From Lunularia cruciata (taxonomy: Eukaryota; Streptophyta; Marchantiopsida; Lunulariales; Lunulariaceae), in NCBI GenBank assembly GCA_948567375.1, contig OX419756.1, positions 40,934,333 to 40,998,332 on the forward strand: a DNA stretch of 64,000 nucleotides, written 5' to 3'. The first letter of the stretch is position 1. Every line of letters starts with the position of its first letter. The notes under the pieces were generated by a model, which searched no databases, was not told the DNA's origin, and saw only the letters and a program-made list of their open reading frames with translations. This document shows positions 43,930 through 54,217 of this stretch, piece after piece. Made by a program: the position numbers and the translations under genes.

Positions 43930-44250
43930 TGTAACAATATGGAGTTTAGAGACAAAGTTAGTCAAGGCTAATGAAGTAGTGCATAGCCAAATTAGCCTAG
44001 AATATTCTAGAAGTATCTAGGAAGCTTCTTGGGAAGCTTCCCACTATCTTAGCTTGCACTTCAAGTAAGTAGTTTCTAGAAGGAAGTTTCTAGAAGCTTC
44101 TAACCAACTTAGCGACTTCAAGAAGGAAGCTTCTTGAGAAGCTTCCTCCTTAACTTGGCTTGCACTCCAAGAAAGCAGCTCAAGGAAGCTTTTGAGAAGC
44201 TTCTCAAGGGCCTTGTATGCTCCCTCTAAATAAGAGAGCAAAAGCTCATG
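43930..44250 (+). repeat. Chromovirus D LTR, truncated
   Basis: It starts TGTAACAATATGG after a polypurine-like tract and runs into copia F at about 44250. It is densely packed with GAAGCTTC palindromes (six or more between 44020 and 44200) and with TTCTAGAA. A TATA-like TCTAAATAAG lies at about 44225. The U5 part is missing. Confidence 0.75.
44000..44100. promoter_or_regulatory. Heat-shock-element-like motifs in the D LTR
   Basis: GAATATTCTAGAA at 44000-44012 and TTCTAGAAGCTTC at 44088-44100 each fit three alternating nGAAn units exactly. TTCTAGAA also occurs at 44074-44081. They lie 130-230 bases upstream of a TATA-like site, in the U3 part of the LTR. Binding by plant heat-shock factors is inference. 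Confidence 0.45.
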
Positions 44251-44517
44251 CTAGGCATTCAAATTTTTCCCGCATTCAAGTGTCCCAATGTGATCTTCTA
44301 TTCTCCTATTTCTCTCCTTGGTCTTGATTTTACAATATCCTACCTCAATTGTTGAAAGAGCAACAATCTTTTGCAATTGTCTAAACCAACTCATTGTTGT
44401 CCCACCTATGGTATAAACATATCTTATGGTGCTTATTTTGGTACCCATATCACCTCCTAGATTTGCATCCACAAAACCTTGTATCATTTGATTGTCTCTT
44501 CTTTTGCACAGCTCCAT
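44251..44517 (-). pseudogene. Copia F RNase H
   Basis: The frame reads MIQGFVDANLGGDMGTKIST, then VYTIGGTTMSWFRQLQKIVALSTIE, the hallmark start and middle of copia RNase H, with the first catalytic Asp in VDAN and the acidic residue at S-T-I-E. It ends GTLECGKNLNA near the element boundary. Confidence 0.85.
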
Positions 44518-44983
44518 ATATTTGGTACCTTATGGACATCTACAAATCCATTTGATAACCTCCCAATGTTGTCTTCTCATATTGGCCATATACCTACTCA
44601 TAGTCCCACTACATGTGCAATGTCTGGTCTAGTACGTATCATTGCATACATTTGGTTGCGTATAGTTGAAGCATATAGTTGCACTTCAACTTTTCATCAT
44701 CCTTGGGCAGTTATTTCTTTGATAGTTTAAAGTGACTTGCCAAAGGTGTCCTCAAAAAACTTGCATCTATCATGTTTAAACTTTCTGACACCTTTCCAAT
44801 ATAGCTACCTTGAGAGTGATTCGTCATTCTAGCCACTCAATCCCATTCAATCATTGACTTACTTTTCTTTTGTTGCACCCATGTATTTTATTGTCAACTC
44901 TCTTGATAATTCTTATTTCCATCTCTCAACCTCTAGTATGTTTGGTCTAGCTATTAGCATGTCATCAACATACAAAAGTAAAA

Positions 44984-45304
44984 TCATAAACATCTGTCAA
45001 GAGTCTTGAGACAACAACAATCATCCTCTTGGAAACTTGTAAATTTGTTATTAATCATGAACCTATCAAATTTCTTGTACCATAATCTTGGAGCTTGTTT
45101 CAAGCTATATAGGCTTTTCTGCAACTTGCATACCAAGTTATCCTTACCAAGGACTAACATGCCAACAAGTTGTTGCATCAAGATGTATTCATCAATTTCA
45201 CCATGTATAAATGTGATATTGACATCCATTTGCTCCAAACATAGGTATTTTGCTACCATTATACTAAGAACCACTCTAATTATTAGGTCCTTGACTGCTA
45301 GCAA
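44984..45304 (-). pseudogene. Copia F reverse transcriptase fragment
   Basis: It contains QMDVNITFIHGEIDEYILMQQ (first catalytic Asp in the M-D-V block) and LVCKLQKSLYSLKQAPRLWY, both diagnostic for copia RT. The downstream Y-V-D-D region (about 44960-44920) reads LLLYVDDMLIA-like in a separate frame. Frameshifts surround the fragment. Confidence 0.85.
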
Positions 45305-46470
45305 GAAAATCTAAGTGCAATCAATCCCTTCCTTCTGTTGGAAGCCTTTTGCAACTAACCTTGCCTTGTACCTTTTGCTACCATTGTGTTCCTCTTTTAC
45401 CTTATAAAACCACTTGCTTTATAGAGCCTTCTTGGCTTTTGGTAGTAAATTGAGCTCCCAAGTTTTACTTTTATCCAATGATCTCATATTATCCTTCACA
45501 CCAACTCTCACTTCATCAAGTCTTTACTTTTCAGGCTTCTTCATAACATCTAGGTTCACCTCCATTTGTCAATAGTAGGTAATGCAAAGAGATTGAATAC
45601 CTTACTGGTGTTCTTGTGATCCTTGCAGATCTCCTCAGCTATGGTGCACATGGTTGAGATTGTGGTAGCAAAGTTTCTGAATTTTCAAGGTTTCCTTGAA
45701 CCCTTATGATAACATCATCTTTTTTTTATTTCCTACAATTCAACATTATTGTTTTCTTTGCTTTGCTCATCTATACTATCAGAATCTAGAGTGTTTCTAT
45801 CCTTGTCATAAAATGTTCATTGAATATCACATATTGGCTTATGATGATTTCTTGCTCTCTACATCCCAAAACTTGTACTTGAAGTCATCTACATTATATC
45901 CAATAAAGAAACACTTCCTATACTTTGCATCTAACTTTTCCATTTTCTTTGCATTGATATGCATATGAGAGACACACCAAAAGACTCTCAAGTGTGACAA
46001 ACTCATTGTTTTTCTATCCATTCCTCATTGGGAAACTTATGGTCTAAGGGAACTAATGGACCTCTATTTACCAAGTATATTGCATTGTTGATTGCTTCAA
46101 CCCATAACACCTTGGGCAAACAAGCACAGATCCTCCTACAATCAGCTCTTTCATTTAGAGTTTGATCATGCACTTAGCCACTCCATTTTTTGTGGTGTGC
46201 TCAGCAAGGTCTTCTTGATTATGATTCTATTTATTGCACAAAATTGCTTGAACTCACTATTGTTATATTCACTACCATTGTCAAATCTTAGTCTTTTTAC
46301 CTTTACACCATACTGATTTTCTACTGGATTTTTCTACTTTTTGAAAGTTGCAAATACCTCTAATTTGTGCTTCAATTACCCTAACCTTCTTGGTAGAGTC
46401 ATCTATAAAAGTGATGTAATATTATGAACCCCCAAGAGACACAATTGGCCAAGGTACACAACATTGTACA

Positions 46471-46764
46471 CTAATTTGTGTGTACAAGCTTTAGCTTCCC
46501 TGTCCCAGGTACTCTTTTATCCTTTAAGAAACTAACCCTTTTTTGCTTCCCAAATATGCAGTCTTCATAGAGACCTATAGTGAAATTTTTTGGATATGGT
46601 AGCTTATCCTTCTTCACCATCACCTTTATGCCTTTTTCATTCATATGCTCAAGTCTGCAATGCCAAAGATTACAATTTGATATTGTATTTGAAAGTGTCA
46701 CCATGTCCTTGGTGTTGTTGGTCATGTAGAGCATCCCCAACTTGTTCCCCCACACAATCACCAT
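46471..46764 (-). pseudogene. Copia F pre-integrase and zinc-binding region
   Basis: LWHCRLEHMNEKGIKVMVKK carries the H-x-x-x-H part, and LYEDCIFGKQKRVSF the Cys-containing part, of the copia integrase zinc-binding domain (the first Cys lies in D-C-I-F-G-K, preceded by L-Y-E where C-E is usual). Core fragments follow at lower coordinates, for example VFWCVSHMH and CFFIGYN at 46021-45839. Confidence 0.82.
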
Positions 46765-47355
46765 AACTCCTTTGGTGATTTTCTATCAACCACCTACAAA
46801 GGTTGTGAGACACCCTTCACTAGCAAGTTGCCCAATTGAGATTAAATTCCTCTTAAAACTTTGAACATGCCTAGCATTCTTTAGTTTTTACATCAACTGA
46901 TTAGGCATTTTGATATGAACACCATCTCTCTCCACAATATTCAAAGGCTCATTATAAGTAAAATAAACCTTTCCAAAAATCACCAACAATGTAATTTAAC
47001 ATACATCCTTCTATAAGGGAGAGTAAAATGAAGCTCCTGAATCTAGCATCCATTACTCCATATGACTATCTACACTAAGGATCAAGACATCATTGATTCC
47101 TTTGCAATTGCATTCAAAGAATTTGTGTTTTTCCCCTTGCTTGGATTCTTCTTAATGAGTCAACAATTCTTTCTTGTGTGCACTTTCTTGCAACAATGCA
47201 AACATCCATCACCTTTGATCTAAACTTGCTTCTCTCCTTGGAGATTGGATCTGCTACAATTGTCACTAAGTTGCATAGTTCTTCCTCTATTTGTAAGACC
47301 CATCTAGAGTTATGTAGGACTCTCTCCTTTTGATGTCTTCACTAAGTATCAGATT

Positions 47356-47975
47356 TTAGACCTCCTCAAACTTCAACCTTTTTGAGCCACAAGAACTGCT
47401 TACTTTTGTCACCATTGCATTCCAACTTTCAAGCAAAGATGATAGGAGAATTAGAGCATGCACTTCATCTTCAAAATTGATTTCCATTGAACTTAACTTG
47501 CTCATGATCAGGCTGAACTTGTCAGCGTGATATTTGATAGAGTGACCTTTGCTCATCTTAAAGTTGAATAAATGACAAATAGAATATGCCTTGTTGGAAG
47601 TTAAGGGTTTCTCATACATATTTGATGATTCTTTTAATAGATCCATTGTAGTCTTTTCATCTAAAACATTGAATGCAACATTTCTAGTTGACTCTAGATG
47701 TAAAACTCCCAAAGCTTATTATTCTACAAAATCCTAGTCTTCTTGTGACATGGATTCTTGTTTCACACATTTGAGAGGTACATGAACTTCTTCTCATATA
47801 GATACTCCTCAACTTCTATCTTCCAAGAACCAAAATTTGTGCCATCAAATTTTTCTATCTTGACCTTCCTTTCTTCTCCAACCATCACTCCCACTCTTCC
47901 CTTCAAACCTATCACTTTGATACCAATTATTAAGGATCCTCTAAAATTTATCTTGACCTTTAGTAGTAGTCCCAA
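47356..47975 (-). pseudogene. gag: Copia F gag
   Basis: The N-terminal segment KIEKFDGTNFGSWKIEVEEYL (47975-47763 frame) and the segment from 47712 (MDLLKESSNMYEKPL, MSKLSSMEINFEDEVHALIL, LLESWNAMVT) match the copia capsid family. A CCHC knuckle CLHCCKKVHTRKNC follows near 47200. A stop lies between the two frames. Confidence 0.82.
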
Positions 47976-48068
47976 CCATCACTCCCACTCTTCCCTTCAA
48001 ACCTATCACTTTGAAACCAATTATTAAGGATCCTCTAAAATTTATCTTGACCTTCAGTAGTAGTCCCA
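47881..48068. repeat. 94-bp tandem duplication covering the PBS region of copia F
   Basis: Units 47881-47974 and 47975-48068 are nearly identical. Each spans a possible primer-binding site and the start of the leader; in the second unit GATACCA has become GAAACCA. Confidence 0.9.
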
Positions 48069-48762
48069 AGTGTGGATCAACCCTTTGTAAAAAGAAATGT
48101 GATATTAAGAGAAAGAGAAAGAATGTAAAAAATGATCATACACAAACAAATGCACAAGATTTAACATGGTTCAAAGTCCTTTTCTCCTATATCCCCACCT
48201 GCATAGATAATAGATTTTACTATCTATTAGATACAAGTTATATAGATTTCTAATAAGCTCCCTTCTTACCAACTCTTTCCTTGCGGAACTTTTCTTGAGT
48301 CTAAATTGATGAGCCCTTTCTTGATGAGCTTCCTACAAGTCAATGTTTCACACAATCCCACCTAATCAACTCACTCCAATTAACTACAAAAAGTTGAAGT
48401 ACTTCTTACATTCACCAAGATTGAACTCTCTTCAAAGAGCCACAAGGATTTTTTGCTTTTTGTTGATCTCTTATCTCAACCTTGGACAATTTTTGCCATA
48501 GACAATTTGAGCAGCAGATCTAAGCATCATGTATGAGATTAATCAAAAGGTAACAAGCAGGGATTAGACTCTACATCATAATATTTATAATTTCCCATTA
48601 TTCTCAAGCTTTGTATCTTCATAGACCTAGATAAAGCTTTCTTTATTCATAGACCTAAATAGCACATTCTAGTGGAAAATTTGGGGTCCTTTTCGTTGCA
48701 ATCACATAGAAATGCAACAACAACAAGAGTGCACATCACATCTAGTGCAGTCCCTTGCCACT
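48069..48762. other. Probable LTR/leader remains of copia F; no gene
   Basis: Non-coding, AT-rich. It includes ACAAGATTTAACATGGTTCA, a phrase I associate with LTR regions of plant copia elements. A short duplicate, TTCATAGACCTA, occurs at about 48618 and 48646. No end could be defined. Confidence 0.35.
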
Positions 48763-48826
48763 TACCAAGTATATCATTGGATAATTTCAATAACAAAATT
48801 ACCAAATATATCATTGGATGAGCTAT

Positions 48827-51800
48827 TGTGACAACCCGGCAAATATCACTTTTGCGGTAATCGGGTAAGTAAAGTTCGTTCCCGTAGAGATACGAGTCAG
48901 AAATGTCCAAATACAAAGCAAAGTAACAATTTCAGTTCTTCTTGAGTTCTTCTTTAGTCTCTCAGGTAGAAACCACACCCAGAAGAGAGTAACAAGCACT
49001 CACTTGCAGTCTTGTCACAAATTAACACTCCAAAATCACAACTCCATCAATTATTTCCAAACAATCTTGATTTGTGATGATTCAGGCTCTCCCGAAAACG
49101 GCACTTCACTGCAAAATGACTTTGCCTCAGAATTGTGTTCCACCCTTCCACTGAAGGCACAACTTCCTCGATCAAAATTGCTTCACATCAACTTCGCACT
49201 GCACTCACAAATGCAGAATACTACCAACACTACAATTCCTCTCAGATCTGTCAAGGCATTGCTTCGATTGCACTTCACTCAGGATCAAACACACAGAATG
49301 AAGATCAAGGCTGTGGAATCCAACATCCAACAAGCACTCTAACTTGCACTTTGAATTTCTCCAAACATTCACAAACACAATTGCAAAGTTGATACTCGGA
49401 ATCAAGCTCAAGCGACAAGCACTGCTTCACAACACTTCACTTTATCTATTCTCAGAAATAATGAGCATTGAACAACAAGTTCCTGCGAATGCCACTCTTA
49501 AATAGTGAAGCAATCGACAGTTCTAACAACTATACCGTTTCTACATCAACTGTTCTAACCTGCAGATCCGAAATGACAATGCACCTCTTCATATCTGCCC
49601 CTTCAAATCTCAAATCGGTTACTAATCCGATCCGATGTCTACTTCTTCCTCGGCTTTCAAACCCGAACCCGAAGTAATCTTACTTCCTACTATTCTGTCC
49701 TCGGGTTTCACAACTCTTACATCTTCTACCAGATCCAGCAATTCTCTTTCCTGATCTGAAATTGCACTAGCGGGTAATCTATCTAACTCTTCATCTTTCG
49801 ACCCGCTCTTCTCTACTGTCGCTGAGGCCAACTCCGAAGACATTTGGATCCCGATGTTATCTACGTCGGGTTTTGCTTTAACATCCTGCCGAAGCTTTTC
49901 TAACTCTATTCTTACTAAGTCTAATCTAATCACGATATTGTCTTCTACTTCTAAGATCTTCCTATCTACACGAGTTCTCAATTTAATCAACAAGGCATTC
50001 AAATCTGTATCTTTTGCTTGCCTTCGCCTCGTCTCCTGCACTAACAGCTTCAACTCGTGTAGACGCGCTTCTTCAATTCGAACGTTGGTCTCTGTACTTA
50101 GCATCGCGTTTACCCTAAGGACTATCTCCTACAATGGCTCTAATCTTGTCTTCCTTTCTCGTTCCCTATCTGCAAGCCATTCCTCTCTGTACATTGCCAA
50201 CTCTTCTTCAAATTCGGCCTTCACCGCGTCCTTCTCTTTCTCCTTCTGTGCAACCTTTTCTTCCTGATTACGAAGTAAGTCTTGTAATCTCTCTTCTTCT
50301 CCATATCTCGCAACCAACTCTTGCTGCCAGAGTTGCTTCTTCTCCTCCATACTCTCCATCACTCGATCGAGCTCTTGATCCTTCGATGCTACTCTCGCCA
50401 TAGCATGGATGAGCTCTACTCTTGAATCAGCAAACTGCTGCTTCAAGATTTCAAATTCAGCTACTTGTCTCTCCCTTACGACGTCACTCTTCCTCGCAAG
50501 ATCCTCTCGATAGCTCACTTCTCTCCTCAGGTCTTCGATTACCTGACTTCTCTCCACTGCTTCCACTTGCAGTACTTCTCTCTCCTTCTCACCTCGGGTT
50601 ATACTCTTCTTCAACTCCGAGTTTTCTTCTTCTAATCTCGATACCACCTGCAATACAGTCTTTACCTCTGGACAAGTCGACTGCATCTCCTTCTTCTTCT
50701 TCTCCAACTTCACCAACAGCGGGCATACTACCATCTGCAGGTAATCTACTCCATTACTGATACCTTCATCCTCTCTCGGAGTAGTCTCTCTTCTTTCTTC
50801 GTGTTCTCCCGATTCTCGCCTTCTTCTCTGGAGCCTTCGTATTGGAATTGATGCTTCACTGCCCGAGCTTCCTTCTACTTCTTCCTTCACTCTACTCAGT
50901 CCCGCTTCCCCCTTCGCCTTACGTCTCGAGCGAATTCCTCGCTGTACTGTGATCTTCTTCTCCTCGAGCACCGGTACTTCGTCTTCCAGCGCCGCATTGT
51001 CTTCGGCTTTTACCTCGGCTTGAATTTCTTCTTCATATTCTTCAAGCGTTGGTGCCGAGGTCATTTCTCCACCAACTTCACTATCACTGCTTGTATCTCC
51101 ACTCTGCAGTGTCAGCTCAGGTTCCTCCTCACGTTCCGAGTCCTCCGTCTTGAGCTCGGCTTTGCCTTTTGAGTCTTCATCTTCCGACTCAATCACCACC
51201 ATTCCTCGCCTCGGGTTATTTTTCTGCATCTTCCGAGGTTTCTTGTTTTCTTCGGCGTCTGCTTGCCGAGTTCTCTTCTTTGTCGGGGTACTTTCAACGA
51301 CCTCCACGTTCTTCCCTGTCTTCGCGTAGTAATCGTCTGCGCTCCGGATTTGGAGAATGTATTGCTGCTCCTCCGCGTCGACTTCTCTTCTCAAATCAGG
51401 ATGGAAATGAGACACCATTCGATTACGCTCAGCCACATTGAGCAGATTTAACCCAAGGTAAAAGTGGGCTGCAAATGGTACGATGTAGTGTGGAGGCGAC
51501 TTATCTTGCAGATTCCACACCATTTGCCTTGTTCTTCCGTGAAAGCACCTTGCCTAATTTATCGGTTCTCCTGCAAATAACTTGTGAAAGAACACCGCTT
51601 GGTGTTTCATCACATAGGTAGTTCTCTCCGGCTTCAAGAGGGCCATTAGTGCACTCACAATTCCCCTCCTCACTGGGTCCTTATAACTCTCAACTTTATA
51701 CCCATTCTTTGTCCTCTTCGACGAGAAGGCTTCTCTCACCTCCTGCGTTTCTTGAGCTATCTCTCCTTTCCCCAAGAACGTGGCCCCCTGCTCCGAGCCT

Positions 51801-52614
51801 GCCTCCTTCTCGAGTACGAGTCTCCAATCCGACTCTGTCCAGCGAGCCGGATTTCCTCTCTTCCCTTCTTCCTCGGGACCATCGAGACATTTACTCTCGA
51901 TGATTTCTGTCATGAATCCTGGAAAACTTATGTTCCAATTCCATGCCAGAAAGGTGATCCGAAGTCGGCTCAAGACTTCAATCCTCGCTACTACATCTAA
52001 TCTCCGAATTGCATGATTTCTCACTGCAAATTCGGAGTTCTTCTTCCCTCCTCCCATCTCTTCTGCTTTCTTTCGGTCTCTCGATTTCTCTCTCTCGACT
52101 TCTCCCTTACGCACTAACCCGAGGCCAATGCTATGTCCCTTTTCCCGATCACCTGCAAGACGACTCCTCAACGGCAAAGGAAAATTGCTCGACATTTCGT
52201 CGTTGCAATTTCGATTTTTATAGAGTTGCACTTCTTCGTCTTCCGTCACTTCGAGTTTCTATCGAGAAATCACACCTCTTGCATGCACCCGTCACCGTCG
52301 CCCCACCTTCACGCGTATGAGCCGCCAATTTTGAAACCGCTCCTTCTTGAATTTCTCGCCCCAACGAAAGGTTGTTAGACTGTCTTTGCCTCGGGTTGAG
52401 CTCCCCCCCCCCCGATCCGAAGACAATTTACTTCGTATCGTTTGCTGACACGGCATTTCAGAGTACTTCGCCTTATGACCCGAGGTCACTTTACTTCGGG
52501 TTTCACCCCGAAGACAGTTTTCTTTGTCTTCTTCGGCCAACCAAGCGCAATCCGACTTCTCTATACACTTCTTCTGCCTTATTTAAAAATAAAATAAAAA
52601 ATGTGGGCACCACA
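48827..52614 (-). mobile_element. Element K: LTR-less insertion with a coiled-coil ORF
   Basis: 3,788 bp flanked by GCTAT on both sides (48822-48826 and 52615-52619), a perfect 5-bp target duplication, and sitting inside a 37-bp repeat unit that becomes regular once K is removed. Plus-strand ends are TGTGACAACCCGG and …GTGGGCACCACA, so the ends are TG…CA as in LTR elements, yet I find no copy of either end inside the element. No protease, RT, integrase or transposase motif was found. GC content is clearly above that of the neighbours. It holds one long minus-strand reading frame, a poly-C run of 11 at about 52406, and a 0.8-kb non-coding 3' part. It is probably a non-autonomous retroelement that has lost one LTR or never had LTRs; the class is unknown. 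Confidence 0.75.
49622..52195 (-). pseudogene. Element K protein: ~857 codons, coiled coil, two in-frame TAG
   Basis: From ATG 52195 to TAG at 49622 a single frame is broken only by TAG at 51554-51556 and TAG at 50129-50131; there is no frameshift. The N-terminal part (residues ~1-330) has a compact, possibly globular region (LAWNWNISFPGFM, IVPFAAHFYLGLNLLNVAE). A basic nuclear-localisation-like stretch (TPTKKRTRQ…KKPRKMQK) follows, then a very acidic Ser/Glu region, and a long heptad-rich coiled coil between about 50720 and 50130 (EEENSELKKS, KEKEKDAVKAEFEEELAMY). The C-terminal part is again charged. I do not recognise the family. The architecture suggests a structural or gag-like protein; that is inference. 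Confidence 0.6.
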
Positions 52615-52666
52615 GCTATATCACCAAATTACCAAATATGTTATTGGATGATCTCTATCACACAAT

Positions 52667-53500
52667 TCACCAATAGACTTACTTCATTATGGTTTTCTTT
52701 GTTATTCCTCTTTACTTGGCTTGGGGCTAATAATTCTACTCTAGTTTTTGGCCTTTAGGATGTAAGAACCAAGTTATAATATAAATAGTTAAGTCACATA
52801 CCTTGAGCCTTATCTCTAGTTCATCTAACCAAAGAACTAGGTTGACCCTATTTAATACAAAATAACTTCCTAGAGCAATTGTGAAGTAAAGAGATGTGCC
52901 AACACATTGTAGTCTACTCTCAATCTCTATGTTCACAAGTTTCCTATATGGTGTAGAGCAAATTTGCTAGTGTAGTAAAATCCATAGCCAAAATAAGATT
53001 GACAAATTTTAGAATTATCTCAATTTCTACATGAGTCCTACAAGAAATTAACCTAGACACAAGTTCCATCCCACCCAAGAATGATCACTCCTCTTTCTGC
53101 CTGCCAAACTCACATTTCTATTTGCCAATGTCTGATCTGCCCGGTTGGCAACATGCAAAGTGGAAGCAATCATTTTCCATTTCATTGATCCTAAAACTTT
53201 TTCTCACTCAAAAGCCCAACCAACGACATGCCAAATAGATGCAACCATTTTCCATTTCTTTGATCCCACAAATTTTTTTCACTCACCACCATTTAACACC
53301 AAAATAGATCCACAAAGGACCCATGTAAAATACCAATCTCAAACTCAAAATTTGGTGGTAAAATCAAAGCAATGGATAAAAATATCAATATATCTCTAAT
53401 ATTTTTCTCCCCTAATGGACATTCCAAATTGAATCAAAGAGTTGACTAGAGCCAATAAAAACTTACCTTGCAAAACAAGCAGGTGCACTCTTATTGTAAA
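52667..53500. other. AT-rich spacer; no gene recognised
   Basis: Probably continues the LTR or leader of copia F or H. A weak internal similarity exists (CCATTTCATTGATCC and CCATTTCTTTGATCC, about 80 bases apart). No domain was seen. Confidence 0.35.
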
Positions 53501-54048
53501 CCATGGCAACTTCCCAACCTATCAACAGAATGCCTTGGCAGAAATTTCATGGTATCAGGTACAATTCTTGAGTATCAACAACAGAGAGTAAATTCTCAAT
53601 AGATGACTATTGGGATATTATCTCCAATGCAAGCCCAAAGCCCTTGCCTCTCATTGCTATGCAATTAACAACGGCCACAACAACAATGGCTTTTTTGACG
53701 GTAGGCATTGCAATCCCCACAGTACAAGTAATAGTTGATGCATTAAATCAAGCAATTATTGACTAGGAAGAAAATTGCAAATGTAACACTCTAGGACTAT
53801 TGCTTGCAAGACATTTTCAACCATGTCCAAGACTGCCAAACCTCCCATAAAATTTGGGAGTGCCTCCAAGTCATCCTACATCTCACATGATGTCATCACA
53901 AAAGTGCATCTCAAAGAAAAGTTCCTTCACCTAAAAATGAAACAAGGCAAGTCCATTACCCGACATGTCTCTCATTTTTTAAGCCTTCTTATTCAACTAT
54001 AAAATGTTGGAGTGTTCATTGAAAACAAGGAACAAGCTATCATTCTGC

Positions 54049-54217
54049 TTCATTCCATGCCCTCACTATTTGTGGGTTGCATTAAAACCCTACAAAATAC
54101 CAAAACCGTTACTTTTCAAGAAATCATGCCTCATTGCTTCATTCCATGCCCTCACAATTTATAGGTTGCATCAAAACTCCTCAAAATACCAAAACCATTA
54201 CTTTTCAAGAAGTCATT
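54049..54217. repeat. ~84-bp tandem duplication in copia H gag
   Basis: GCTTCATTCCATGCCCTCAC begins both units (54049 and about 54137), which continue through ATACCAAAACC.TTACTTTTC. They differ at several positions, so the duplication is old. Confidence 0.85.

Larger units (their letters stand above)
44251..48068 (-). mobile_element. Ty1/copia element F, degenerate
   Basis: Minus-strand order: gag (47975-47356), zinc knuckle (about 47175-47220), pre-integrase region (46764-46471), integrase (about 46470-45840), RT (about 45420-44760) and RNase H (44517-44251). Integrase before RT identifies copia. Frameshifts and stops are spread evenly. The 3' end meets the truncated D LTR at about 44250. 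A primer-binding-like TGGTATCAAAGTGAT lies at 47911-47925. No terminal LTR pair could be delimited. Confidence 0.82.
48763..52666. repeat. 37-bp tandem repeat, 3 units, split by element K
   Basis: Unit 1 is 48763-48799, unit 2 is 48800-48826 plus 52620-52629, and unit 3 is 52630-52666. Each starts TACCAA and contains ATTGGAT. Unit 2 is 37 bp only after removing element K and one GCTAT copy. Confidence 0.88.

Noticed and set aside
49854-50403. Plus-strand frames inside element K
   Set aside because: Leu/Ser-rich translations opposite the coiled-coil frame; typical antisense shadows of Glu/Lys-rich coding sequence.
52405-52417. Poly-C run in element K
   Set aside because: A simple homopolymer that may be a slippage or sequencing feature; no evidence of function.
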